A stretch of 64,000 bases of DNA from Olsenella sp. KGMB02461. Lineage in GTDB: Bacteria > Actinomycetota > Coriobacteriia > Coriobacteriales > Atopobiaceae. The stretch's first letter is position 1; the number at the start of each line of letters is the position of its first letter. Positions 12,642 to 20,484 of this stretch are shown here, one piece after another. Position numbers and translations under genes: made by a program. Location: the NCBI RefSeq assembly GCF_012584445.1, contig NZ_JABAHI010000007.1, positions 1 through 64,000 of the forward strand. Reading direction: 5' to 3'. A model generated the notes under the pieces. The model saw only the letters and a list, made by a program, of their open reading frames with translations, ran no database searches and was not told where the DNA came from.

Positions 12642-12923
12642 TTATTGCCGGCGACCGCGGACTATCCACCGCCAGGCCAGCACTGCTTCTATGGTCCAGG
12701 TCCCGAGAAAGACTGTCGCCATCGCGAAGGCGAAGGAGGCAAACTCGGAACTATGTAGGTAATACCCCACTGTCGCTGCAAGCACCAACATGAGTGTGGA
12801 TGCGAGCGTGACGGCAAGGCCCGCGGCCACCGATACGCGGCGACCACTACGTGCATCATGAGCCAACCGGAGACCGGGGAGCGCCCCCAGTAGCCCGATA
12901 AGTGCGCCTACAAGCCAATACAT
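12642..12923 (-). CDS. AtpI-like small membrane protein
   Basis: A 93-residue protein with about three membrane helices (2-20, 31-55, 62-86) and an Arg-rich C-terminus. It is the first gene of the ATP synthase operon, 12 bp before atpB, which is the position of atpI, whose product helps c-ring assembly or ion handling. The sequence itself has no strong signature, so the call rests mainly on position, size and topology. Confidence 0.7.
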   Translation of the reverse strand: MYWLVGALIGLLGALPGLRLAHDARSGRRVSVAAGLAVTLASTLMLVLAATVGYYLHSSEFASFAFAMATVFLGTWTIEAVLAWRWIVRGRRQ

Positions 12924-13431
12924 GTGCCCTTGGGTCCTCTCTTGAGGGGCGGACCGTTGAGTCGATTCAGTATCCTAGTCCTTTGGCCTTCAAATGGAAC
13001 AATGGTTGACGCTTATCAGCCGACTTTATGAAGCTGATATGTAAGCCTCGCCCAGTTGCTTACCAAAGCCAACGACCGTTCTGGCTTGCATGCTAGCAAA
13101 CGGCCCCTGTAGCAGCTCTTGTTTAGGAACTACCTTGCGAACAGCTTCTTCCCTCCTTCTTCTGGTAATTCCTAGTATCCCCCACTTGGTATACCAATAA
13201 GCGCTTAAAGATACCTAAAAACTGGGGCCAATAAACCGAAAACAAAATTAAAGGTTACCAGTCTGCCTCACGAGCGCCCCCAAAAAATCTATGGGCGCAA
13301 GGTTGTCCGCCGACACCCGCCCTGAGGCCCAAGCCTTTGAGGAGAGGGCTTCTCGGCAAGGAGGATTTTCAGGGTCCCAGATCAAGGTCCCTCTAACTGC
13401 CGAGAAGCCCCTCCAGCCCTTCATGCGGGTA
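12924..13431. promoter_or_regulatory. 508-bp gap upstream of the ATP synthase operon, with palindromes
   Basis: No gene is seen. This gap must hold the ATP synthase promoter and the end of the DMT unit, both on the minus strand. Visible elements are an inverted repeat TATCAGC (13014-13020)/GCTGATA (13033-13039), a perfect 12-bp palindrome TTGGTATACCAA (13186-13197) resembling GntR-family operators, and a long inverted repeat at 13341-13414 listed separately. No single convincing -35/-10 pair was identified. Confidence 0.45.
13341..13414. repeat. Long inverted repeat downstream of the DMT cassette
   Basis: The left arm 13341-13358 (GGAGAGGGCTTCTCGGCA) pairs with the right arm 13398-13414 (TGCCGAGAAGCCCCTCC) with one bulge, around a 39-nt interior. 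It lies just past the stop codon of the last DMT gene and could protect or terminate that transcript, though neither strand has a U-tract. The arms contain the CCGAGAAGCCC motif that recurs elsewhere in the window. Confidence 0.6.
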
Positions 13432-13866
13432 TCACAGCGTCACCAAGATGACGCCGGCGCAGGAAAGAATTAAGCCTCCGATTCGTTTGGGGCTGACCTT
13501 TTCCCCATAAAAGAGCGCTCCTACTCCAGCAAGCACTATGCCTAGCAAGACGAAGAGCACCAGCATGCCTACCGAGAGATCCCAACCCGCTCTAAACATT
13601 GCCATGGTAGCCAGATCCATCATGACGAGGCAGGCGCCCAAGACAGGCACTCCCCAATTGAGGTGAGCCAGCTCTTGGGAGAAGGGTCTCCCCTTGCGAG
13701 TGAGAATCCACAGGCTGAGCGCAAATAGGGCGCACACACTGTAGGTAAGCACCAGCGAAGAAAACGGGTCGACATCTTGAGGAAGCACTTTTTGCACCAC
13801 GGAATAGGGCAGTTTAGCTCCGATCATGAGCGCTATTGGAGCCAGAGAAGACCGAGCAAGCTTCAT
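13432..13866 (-). CDS. 5-TM half-size DMT/EamA-like transporter, paralogue 1
   Basis: A 144-residue protein with five predicted membrane helices, the size of one half of a 10-TM EamA transporter. It shares with its two neighbours a DVDPFSS segment after helix 1, a tryptophan-led helix 3 (NWGVPVLGACLVMMDL) and the loop FRAGWDLSVG. Lys/Arg are concentrated at the N-terminus and in the loops after helices 2 and 4, predicting N-in topology. It is the last gene of the probable amidohydrolase-DMT unit, 75 bp after paralogue 2. That gap holds a hairpin with GGACGAG (13885-13891)/CTCGTCC (13914-13920) arms. Substrate unknown. Confidence 0.85.
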   Translation of the reverse strand: MKLARSSLAPIALMIGAKLPYSVVQKVLPQDVDPFSSLVLTYSVCALFALSLWILTRKGRPFSQELAHLNWGVPVLGACLVMMDLATMAMFRAGWDLSVGMLVLFVLLGIVLAGVGALFYGEKVSPKRIGGLILSCAGVILVTL

Positions 13867-13941
13867 GGCGCCTCTTCTCTGCAGGGACGAGAGCCTCCTG
13901 AGTTAGGAAGGCCCTCGTCCAAAAACGACGGATTGCGGGGG

Positions 13942-14421
13942 CTAGCCCGCGAGACCTACCAACAACACGCCCACCAGCGAGATGGCGATACCTACCACGC
14001 GCTTGGCAGTAAGCGTCTCTTTATAGAGCACGCGACCCAAAACGACCAACACCACCGCCAGGATGACGTAGGCCAAAAGCATGCTTACCGAAAGATCCCA
14101 ACCCACACGGAAGAGCAGGATGGTCGAGAGCTCTAGACACACCAGGCATGCGCCCAGAGCAGGGGCTGTCCAGTTGGCCTTCTTGACCTCTTTCACATAA
14201 TTCTTGTTCTTGCTGGTGATGAAGAACATGGTAAGGGCGTAGACGATGCAGACGCAGTAGGTAAGGGATACCGAAGCGAAGGTGTCGACATCGGTGGGGG
14301 TGACCTTGGCGGTAACGGTATAAGCCAGGTTCGACCCGATCATGAGAAGCACAGGGGTCCATTTGAGAAGCGCATTGGGCTTTTTCTGAGCGGCGGGGGC
14401 CGCGGAGTCCATTCCTGCCAT
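13942..14421 (-). CDS. 5-TM half-size DMT/EamA-like transporter, paralogue 2
   Basis: A 159-residue paralogue with five membrane helices after a cytoplasmic-looking, Lys-rich start. Shared signatures are DVDTFAS, NWTAPALGACLVCLEL and FRVGWDLSVS. The loop after helix 2 is very basic (SKNKNYVKEVKK), giving a clear N-in prediction. It lies 36 bp downstream of paralogue 3. Tandem half-size DMT genes often encode subunits of a hetero-oligomer; here there are three rather than the usual one or two. Substrate and direction of transport cannot be told from sequence. Confidence 0.85.
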   Translation of the reverse strand: MAGMDSAAPAAQKKPNALLKWTPVLLMIGSNLAYTVTAKVTPTDVDTFASVSLTYCVCIVYALTMFFITSKNKNYVKEVKKANWTAPALGACLVCLELSTILLFRVGWDLSVSMLLAYVILAVVLVVLGRVLYKETLTAKRVVGIAISLVGVLLVGLAG

Positions 14422-14457
14422 GAGAGGCTCCTTTCCAAATAGTGGGACGTGGGGGAG

Positions 14458-14967
14458 TTACAGCTCAGATCTCTGAGTAGCCTCAGAGGCTATGGGCTCT
14501 TCTAGGGCCGCCGATTCGCCAGCGGGGGTCTTCTCGGGGGCATTCACCACATAAAGGCCGATCAGGCACACCAGAATGCCCACTGCCTTCATCACGGTCA
14601 TGGACTCGCCAAAGGCTGCCACGCCTACCACTACCGACATGAGCGACATGCCTATGTTTGCGATGAGTGTGCCAATGGAGACGTCCCAACCGGCGCGATA
14701 AAGAAGGATCAGGGACAAGTCGATGAGCACGATGCAGATGCCCAGTACATAGGAAGCCCAGTTGGCCTTCGCGAAGGCATCGAAGATGTTGCCACCAGGA
14801 TTGGTGATGAAGAACAGGGCGACGCAGAGGATGAGGCCTACGGAGTAGCTCAAAGAGAGCGATGCAAAGGAGTTGATGTCCTCGGGCGTACCCTTGCCCG
14901 CGATGTTATAGATGGTGTTGCCAAAGACGTTGAGCAACAGCGGGGCGATGAAGATGATCATTTCCAT
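14458..14967 (-). CDS. 5-TM half-size DMT/EamA-like transporter, paralogue 3
   Basis: A 169-residue paralogue, first of the three in transcription order, 125 bp after the amidohydrolase. Shared signatures are DINSFAS, NWASYVLGICIVLIDL and YRAGWDVSIG. The charge bias differs from the other two: the N-terminus has no basic residues, the loop after helix 2 has a single Lys, and a hydrophilic acidic tail of about 28 residues follows helix 5. Its orientation is therefore uncertain and could be inverted. ATG has an AGGAGA site upstream. Confidence 0.85.
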   Translation of the reverse strand: MEMIIFIAPLLLNVFGNTIYNIAGKGTPEDINSFASLSLSYSVGLILCVALFFITNPGGNIFDAFAKANWASYVLGICIVLIDLSLILLYRAGWDVSIGTLIANIGMSLMSVVVGVAAFGESMTVMKAVGILVCLIGLYVVNAPEKTPAGESAALEEPIASEATQRSEL

Positions 14968-15092
14968 GGGGTTCTCCTTTTGTGAAAGCTGTAAGCGGCA
15001 TTGAGCCCGCGCTCGCCGGGGTCAAGCGACCTAAGAGAGCTTTTGCAAGTCCAGCGGGGTCGCACCGGGCTATCCCGCAAAACGTGGTGGCG

Positions 15093-16733
15093 TCAGCGGC
15101 GCTCGAAGACCACTTCTCCATCGAAGATCGTGAGATCTACCAAGGCCCCCAGAAGGCCGTCAGCCGGCAGGTCGAAGAGGTTCTCATGCCACACCACCAG
15201 GTCGGCCAGCTTCCCAGCTTCAAGAGTTCCAAGTTCCTGCTCGCGACCCACCTTATAGGCGCCGCCCGCGGTATAGATGGTAAGGGCGTCTGACAGCGTG
15301 AGCTTTTGCTCGGGATTCCAACCCTCTCGAGGCAGGCCGTCAGGGAAGCGGCGTGCTACGGCGCGATTGAGTCCTATGCGCGGATCCACGGGCACCACTG
15401 GGAAGTCTGTGCCAAATGCCATAGGGCAGCCGTTGTCCCACATGGACTTGAAAGCCCACAGATGCTTGACGCGCTCGGGCCCTATGCATGCGCGATACTC
15501 GTCTTGCTCCAACGAGTCCACCAATGTGATATGAGGCGGTTGCACAGAGGCCACAATGCCCAGCTCTCCCATACGGGCCCAATCTTGAGGGTCCGACATA
15601 TCCAGATGCTCGATGGACAGGCGAGCCTCAGTGGGCCCGTTGGCTTGAATGGCATGCTCGTAAAGATCTATCGCACACCTCACGGCGCCATCGCCCACGC
15701 AGTGCAGCTGGATATTCATGCCTTCTCGCTGATACTCGTCGATCCTTAAGGAGGCTTCATCCAAATCCATCGCCAACCACACCGGATTGGCCGCCGGATC
15801 GTCGCTGTACTCATCCAGCAAGTAGCCTGTGTGGGTGGTCACGATGCCGTCGATAAACTCTTTAACGCCTGTGTAATACATGCGCGACGCCTTATCCGAG
15901 AAGCGCTCCTTGAGCGAGCGGGCCTTCTCAAAGGGATCGAGCATCTCGGTGGCGAAGTTGTAGCGAAATGCCAGGCACCCCTCTTTTTCCAGACGCTCCA
16001 CCAGGTCGATGTTGCCAATGTCGATGGCATCCAAGGGCAACATGTCGGTGACCGAGGTGATGCCATAGGAAGCGAATACTTGGGAGATCTCGCGCAACGC
16101 ACGCTCTTCTTTGGCTTCAGGCAGGTTGTTGGCCCGCTCCTCTACGATGGCCTTGGCGCGCTCTCCCAAGTACCCGGAGAGAGCCCCGCCTTCCTCGCGA
16201 CCGAAGGCGCCCCAAGGGCTGTCTTGCACCGACTCGTCCAGCCCGCAGAGCTCCAACGCACGGGTATTGCACCAACCTCCATGAAGGTCGCTGTCGTTGA
16301 TGAAAACCGGCCGATCAGGAAAGTATTTGTCCAAAGAGTGCCGGCTGGGAGGCACAGGATCGTCCCAAGCCAGATAACAAAAGCCCCAGGCACGCAACCA
16401 CTCGTCATCTGCGTACTCATGCTTATGGTCTTCGAACCACGCGGCTAGCTGCGCTGCCGCATCTTCTTCGCTCTTCGCCTCATTCAGGAAGCACTCGTGC
16501 TCGGATGTGCAGCCCATCATGAGGTGCATATGAGAGTCGTGCAAACCAGCCGTGATGAGCTGGTCGCCATAATCGCGCACTTCGGCATCGCTGGCCGCCA
16601 TCGCCAGCGCCTCTGCAGCAGAGCCCACATGCAAAATGCGATTGCCTGCGAGAGCCACTCCTCCCGACACCATGCCTTCAGGAGCGCCTGTGAATATGTT
16701 GGTGCTCAACAAAACCCGCGTGGCCTCTTCCAT
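15093..16733 (-). CDS. YtcJ-like metal-dependent amidohydrolase
   Basis: An amidohydrolase-superfamily enzyme of the YtcJ/amidohydrolase-3 type, 546 residues from ATG 16733. The metal ligands are visible in HDSHMHL early on, QLHCVGDGAV in the middle, SIEHLDM, and FGTDFPVVPVDP near the end. The N- and C-terminal beta-sandwich pieces (VALAGNRILHVGS and GTLEAGKLADLVVWHENLF) complete the fold. Members hydrolyse amides such as N-acyl amines or amino acids; the substrate here is unknown. The ATGs at 16733 and 16739 both follow AAAGGGG, and 16733 has the better spacing. An upstream in-frame ATG at 16793 has no ribosome site. It heads the DMT genes and probably shares their substrate pathway. Confidence 0.9.
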   Translation of the reverse strand: MEEATRVLLSTNIFTGAPEGMVSGGVALAGNRILHVGSAAEALAMAASDAEVRDYGDQLITAGLHDSHMHLMMGCTSEHECFLNEAKSEEDAAAQLAAWFEDHKHEYADDEWLRAWGFCYLAWDDPVPPSRHSLDKYFPDRPVFINDSDLHGGWCNTRALELCGLDESVQDSPWGAFGREEGGALSGYLGERAKAIVEERANNLPEAKEERALREISQVFASYGITSVTDMLPLDAIDIGNIDLVERLEKEGCLAFRYNFATEMLDPFEKARSLKERFSDKASRMYYTGVKEFIDGIVTTHTGYLLDEYSDDPAANPVWLAMDLDEASLRIDEYQREGMNIQLHCVGDGAVRCAIDLYEHAIQANGPTEARLSIEHLDMSDPQDWARMGELGIVASVQPPHITLVDSLEQDEYRACIGPERVKHLWAFKSMWDNGCPMAFGTDFPVVPVDPRIGLNRAVARRFPDGLPREGWNPEQKLTLSDALTIYTAGGAYKVGREQELGTLEAGKLADLVVWHENLFDLPADGLLGALVDLTIFDGEVVFERR

Positions 16734-16941
16734 AGCCATCAGCCCCTTTCCTATTCCAACAGTGCCGTTGGAACTACTGACGGCTTTGAGCATGGAGGCA
16801 TATGGCTTTGCTGTATATCACCTGAAGGGATGATTCCCCCAGCTCAGGGCTTTGTCACCCCTTTGAGGTGAGGTCACCCGCAAAGGGGTGACGAGTTTTG
16901 CCGGGCTTTTTCTATACCGAGAAACCCCTCGGCCGCCGCCT
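16734..16941 (-). promoter_or_regulatory. Control region upstream of the amidohydrolase-DMT unit
   Basis: The gap between the LuxR gene and the amidohydrolase holds a 12-bp perfect inverted repeat, GTCACCCCTTTG (16854-16865)/CAAAGGGGTGAC (16881-16892), enclosing a third GTCACCC at 16873. The triple GTCACCC could be an operator for the adjacent LuxR protein, or the hairpin could be a terminator or attenuator. A copy of the ATACCGAGAAACCCC motif lies at 16914-16928. Confidence 0.5.
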
Positions 16942-18372
16942 CTATGGCGAGGCGAGCTTGCGACCTTCCGCCTTGGCGATAAGCTCCTGTTGGCTATGGC
17001 AGTCCAGCTTGGCATAGACATGGCGCACGTGGGTCTTGACGGTGTTTTTAGAGATCACCAATTCCTGCTCCATGCGGGCGCCGCTATAACCACGCACCAG
17101 CAGGCGGAGCACCTCCTCTTCTCGACGGGTCAGCCCGCATGCGCTCGCAAGGAGGCCGCAGCGCTCATCCAGATCGATTGTGGGCTTCTTGGCAGAAGCA
17201 GGCAGCACTTCGAGCGCATCTTCGATATCTGCGATGGCGCGCATCATAGAGAACCCCTGTTGAGCCAAGATGATGAATGCCACAAAGGCACAGCCCACAA
17301 CCACCGTAAGCAGGTAGGAAAGGGATGCGTTGACACCCGCAAGATAGCTCACCGCCTGATGCAATTCCTGGCCTATCAGAATACCTAGGAGCGAGCAGGC
17401 ATTGCCTAGCGACACCAGAGCCAAACCGCCGCTTGAACTCTTGGAGGCAATGCCCGCAAAAAGAGCGATCTCGAGGTAGTAGACCAGGAAGGAGCCCGCT
17501 TTGAGCGCTGCCGCCTGAAGGCCGTCGAACTCGTTGATGCCGGGAACCGAGACAAACAAGCCAAAAAGCACAATGATGCCCGCACACTTGTATACCAAAT
17601 CAAGATTGGGCGATCTGCGAGTACAGAGCCGCCAGACCACTGCAAAACCCGCGAGGACCACCAAGGATAAAGGGCCCTCAGCGTGAGCCGTGAATCCCAG
17701 CGAGTAGCCAAAGGCCGCCATGAGCACCACGAGGCTGATAAAAAGCAGATTGGTGATCGAAGGCATTACCTGAGGACGAGTCACTGAAACCTCAGCCAGA
17801 GGCTCAGCAGCAGCCATAGCCTTTGTGGCCGCAGCAGCCGCAGGAGCTCCCAGGCCCACCGCGATGGGCCCTAAAGAGGCATAGATCCAAAAGGCCCACT
17901 GAACTGGAGCGAGGCCCACCGCAAGAGAAAGCCCATAGGCACCCATCGCGGCTACGCCCGCAAGCAAACATACTGGCTTTACGCCAAGGGTACCCAGCGA
18001 CAAACAAGTTACCACCAAGGCCCATTCGAACCCTAGGTCTATCAACACGCTTCCTAAATAATAGAGCGAGGGCGCAGCGGGATAGGATTCGAAAGCAATG
18101 AAAGCTCCGGTTAGAGAACAGGCTATAGCACACCCATTAAGCCAATTGGATGCAATGAGCTCCGGATGATGCGTGGCAACTTGCCACAGCAATCCAAGAA
18201 ACACAATGCCCGAGAGACTGATGACCTGAAACATAAAGGGGCATACCGGATCGCTCCAGGGCAATATCCTGTCATCGAGCACAAAAGTGTAGAGAAAGAC
18301 AAGCATCGCACCCAAAAATGCTCGAGTGGGAAGTCGCTCGCTGCGATTCTCGTAGGCCAAGCTCTTGGTCAC
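16942..18372 (-). CDS. LuxR-family regulator with multi-pass membrane N-terminus
   Basis: A 476-residue protein. Residues up to about 400 hold roughly 12 hydrophobic helices; a C-terminal LuxR helix-turn-helix follows (RREEEVLRLLVRGYSGARM, then SKNTVKTHVRHVYAKL). This membrane-sensor architecture is frequent in Coriobacteriia, usually next to the genes it controls. The start is taken as GTG 18372 because AAGGAGA lies 5 nt before it; the ATG 39 bp upstream has no ribosome site. It sits upstream of the amidohydrolase-DMT unit on the same strand and is the likely local regulator, perhaps sensing the transported compound in the membrane. Confidence 0.92.
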   Translation of the reverse strand: MTKSLAYENRSERLPTRAFLGAMLVFLYTFVLDDRILPWSDPVCPFMFQVISLSGIVFLGLLWQVATHHPELIASNWLNGCAIACSLTGAFIAFESYPAAPSLYYLGSVLIDLGFEWALVVTCLSLGTLGVKPVCLLAGVAAMGAYGLSLAVGLAPVQWAFWIYASLGPIAVGLGAPAAAAATKAMAAAEPLAEVSVTRPQVMPSITNLLFISLVVLMAAFGYSLGFTAHAEGPLSLVVLAGFAVVWRLCTRRSPNLDLVYKCAGIIVLFGLFVSVPGINEFDGLQAAALKAGSFLVYYLEIALFAGIASKSSSGGLALVSLGNACSLLGILIGQELHQAVSYLAGVNASLSYLLTVVVGCAFVAFIILAQQGFSMMRAIADIEDALEVLPASAKKPTIDLDERCGLLASACGLTRREEEVLRLLVRGYSGARMEQELVISKNTVKTHVRHVYAKLDCHSQQELIAKAEGRKLASP

Positions 18373-18423
18373 GAAAGTCTCCTTAAAGACGGCTTGAAGA
18401 ACTTCGAGCATACAAGATAGCGA

Positions 18424-18443
18424 CCTCGCCGGGAGAGGCGAGG
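18424..18443 (-). terminator. Possible hairpin between upp and the LuxR gene
   Basis: CCTCGCC (18424-18430) pairs with GGCGAGG (18437-18443) around a 6-nt loop, 30 bp downstream of the upp stop. There is no U-tract on the minus strand, so termination is uncertain. Confidence 0.35.
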
Positions 18444-18473
18444 CCGCCTTTGAGATTGCGCAACAGGAAAGCG

Positions 18474-19121
18474 TTATTTGGTGCCGAAGATGCGGTCGCC
18501 AGCGTCGCCCAGCCCCGGCAGAATATAAGCATGATCGTTGAGCTCACGGTCGATGGCGCAAGTGAAGATGCGTACGTCGGGATCATGCTCAAGCACGGCT
18601 TTGAGGCCTTCAGGCACAGCCACCAGGACCAACAGACGAATATCAGACACACCCGCACGACGCAGGTAGTCAATGGCCGCGTTGGAAGAGCCGCCGGTGG
18701 CAAGCATAGGATCCACTACGAGGCAGGTGCGATTCTCTACATCGGGAGGAAGCTTGCAGTAATACTCATGGGGCTCATGTGTCTCTGGGTCGCGATACAT
18801 TCCCACATGCCCTACACGAGCAGAGGGAATGAGCTCCAAAAGACCGTCAACCATGCCAAGGCCTGCGCGCAGGATGGGCACGATTGCCACTTTCTTGCCG
18901 GAGAGCTCCATACAGGCACAGGTTTCTAGCGGCGTCTCAATCTCGACTTCCTCCAAGGGGAAGTCGCGAGTGGCCTCATAGCCTTCAAAAAGAGCCAGCT
19001 CACGTACAAGCTCGCGAAACTGCTTGGTGGAGGTGTCTTTGTCGCGCATAATGGCTACCTTATGCTGCACCAAAGGATGATCCACCAGCGTTACGCGGCT
19101 TTCGTCGTACTCGATGGTCAT
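18474..19121 (-). CDS. upp: Uracil phosphoribosyltransferase
   Basis: Salvages uracil to UMP using PRPP. The 215-residue protein has the standard length, the PRPP loop [12 protein letters not shown], and the uracil-binding C-terminus [16 protein letters not shown]. The segment [13 protein letters not shown] is also diagnostic. ATG follows GAGGAG. It lies 41 bp after rpiB on the same strand, in a probable tsaC-rpiB-upp run, an arrangement common in Gram-positive genomes. Confidence 0.97.
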   Translation of the reverse strand: MTIEYDESRVTLVDHPLVQHKVAIMRDKDTSTKQFRELVRELALFEGYEATRDFPLEEVEIETPLETCACMELSGKKVAIVPILRAGLGMVDGLLELIPSARVGHVGMYRDPETHEPHEYYCKLPPDVENRTCLVVDPMLATGGSSNAAIDYLRRAGVSDIRLLVLVAVPEGLKAVLEHDPDVRIFTCAIDRELNDHAYILPGLGDAGDRIFGTK

Positions 19122-19162
19122 AAAAAGCTCCTCTCGATACGTCCTGCTCCATCTATTGCGCT

Positions 19163-19603
19163 TTAGCGCTCGTCTTCACGCATGATCTTCTCTACGCGCT
19201 GTGCATGACGGCCGCCACCAAAAGGCTGCTCGAGGAAGATCTTCACGATCTCATCGTTGGTGGCGGGGTCTACAAAGCGGCCAGACAGGCAAACGACGTT
19301 GGCGTCATTGTGCTCACGGCAAAGCTCTGCAAAACCAGGGGTTTGGATGGCCACTGCTCGAATGCCAGGGACTTTATCGGCAGTCATAGCCATACCAATG
19401 CCAGTGCCGCAGATAAGTACGCCGCGATCATAGGTACCGTCAGCTACGCCACGGGCTACAGGGTCTGCGTAGTCAGGGTAATCAACACGATCATCTGTTG
19501 CGGGCCCAAGATCGATCGCCTCGTGCCCGAGCGAGTTGATGAAGTCGATAACCTGGGCCTTTTGGCAAAAACCTGCATGGTCAGATGCGACAGCTACGCG
19601 CAT
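19163..19603 (-). CDS. rpiB: Ribose-5-phosphate isomerase B
   Basis: Interconverts ribose 5-phosphate and ribulose 5-phosphate. The 146-residue RpiB/LacAB-family protein starts with [10 protein letters not shown]. It has the catalytic Cys in [15 protein letters not shown] and the [12 protein letters not shown] block with the ring-opening His region. ATG follows AGGAGG with a 4-nt spacer. It lies between tsaC and upp. Confidence 0.95.
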   Translation of the reverse strand: MRVAVASDHAGFCQKAQVIDFINSLGHEAIDLGPATDDRVDYPDYADPVARGVADGTYDRGVLICGTGIGMAMTADKVPGIRAVAIQTPGFAELCREHNDANVVCLSGRFVDPATNDEIVKIFLEQPFGGGRHAQRVEKIMREDER

Positions 19604-19690
19604 GCTTCCTCCTTGAGTGGTAGTAGACTCCAGTCCAGTCTAACCATTTGCTTTGGGCTCTGACCCAAGAGAAACAGAGCCAGTTTCCTT

Positions 19691-20341
19691 TTAGGGCGTT
19701 ATTCTTGCCTGAGCTGCCTCACAAATCGCCTGAAACGAGACTCCTCCCTCGCGAAGCAGGCGAGGTTGTGCACCTGTTGCATCGATAATTGTAGATGCTA
19801 TGCCCAGTGGGCAGGCACCGCCATCAAAAACCAAATCTGCCTTCTCTTCTACAGTGCCCTCCAGCTCGTCAAAAGCAGCGGGAGAAGGTGCACCATGGGT
19901 ATTAGCGCTGGTTACTGCAAGAGCTCCCCCACATCCACGCGCCAGCTGTCTTACAAACTCTGAAGCCGGCACACGCACCGCGATAGTTCCATCAGCGGCT
20001 ACATAGTCTTTTGGCACCAACGGCGCCGCTTTAACAACCACCGTAAGTGCTCCTGGCCAAAACTGTTTTATTACTGGATAAACCCAATCTGCAATATCGA
20101 GACCAAAGAGTTCAATATCTTGGGGATCTGCCAAAAGCAGTGGAAGTGTCTGCGCACGATCGCGCTTTTTGATCTCAAAAATACGCGTATGACCGGAGTT
20201 TTGAGGGACAAGAGCAGCCCCTATGCCATAGACAGAGTCCGTAGGCATGACTATGCAGCCCTTACGTAAAAGCACATGGATACCTTTGGCGACCAGTTCC
20301 TTTTGAGGATTATCTTGTTTCACCCTCACTACTGCTCCCAT
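19691..20341 (-). CDS. tsaC: Threonylcarbamoyl-AMP synthase (TsaC/YwlC/Sua5 family)
   Basis: Makes threonylcarbamoyl-adenylate for the t6A37 modification of ANN-decoding tRNAs. The 216-residue YrdC-domain protein has MPTDSVYGIGAA, the KKRDRAQTLPLLL nucleotide and threonine loop, the AVRVP strand and TSANTHG. It lacks the extra C-terminal Sua5 domain. The start ATG follows AGGAGA. It is the first gene of the tsaC-rpiB-upp run, and a LexA-box-like palindrome lies 80 bp upstream. Confidence 0.94.
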   Translation of the reverse strand: MGAVVRVKQDNPQKELVAKGIHVLLRKGCIVMPTDSVYGIGAALVPQNSGHTRIFEIKKRDRAQTLPLLLADPQDIELFGLDIADWVYPVIKQFWPGALTVVVKAAPLVPKDYVAADGTIAVRVPASEFVRQLARGCGGALAVTSANTHGAPSPAAFDELEGTVEEKADLVFDGGACPLGIASTIIDATGAQPRLLREGGVSFQAICEAAQARITP

Positions 20342-20421
20342 AGCTGAGTCTCCTTGCTCCTTTTGCTCTTGAACCCCAAATCATTTATGGAGTTGAGTGT
20401 AGCAAGAAAAAAGTAGATTGA

Positions 20422-20433
20422 GAACACTTGTTC
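20422..20433. promoter_or_regulatory. LexA/SOS-box-like palindrome upstream of tsaC
   Basis: GAACACTTGTTC fits the Gram-positive/actinobacterial LexA pattern GAAC-N4-GTTC and extends to AGAAC...GTTCT. It sits about 80 bp upstream of tsaC and 50 bp past the end of prmC. A single site in one intergenic region may be chance. Confidence 0.35.
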
Positions 20434-20484
20434 TATTTTCTTCTATGCTCTATGATGTCTTCACCAGCTCCAGAGGTTCAGCGT

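Noticed and set aside
13432-18372. Treating the LuxR-amidohydrolase-DMT cassette as a mobile island
   Set aside because: No integrase, transposase, att-like direct repeats or tRNA end were found at its borders, and base composition looks similar to neighbours by eye.
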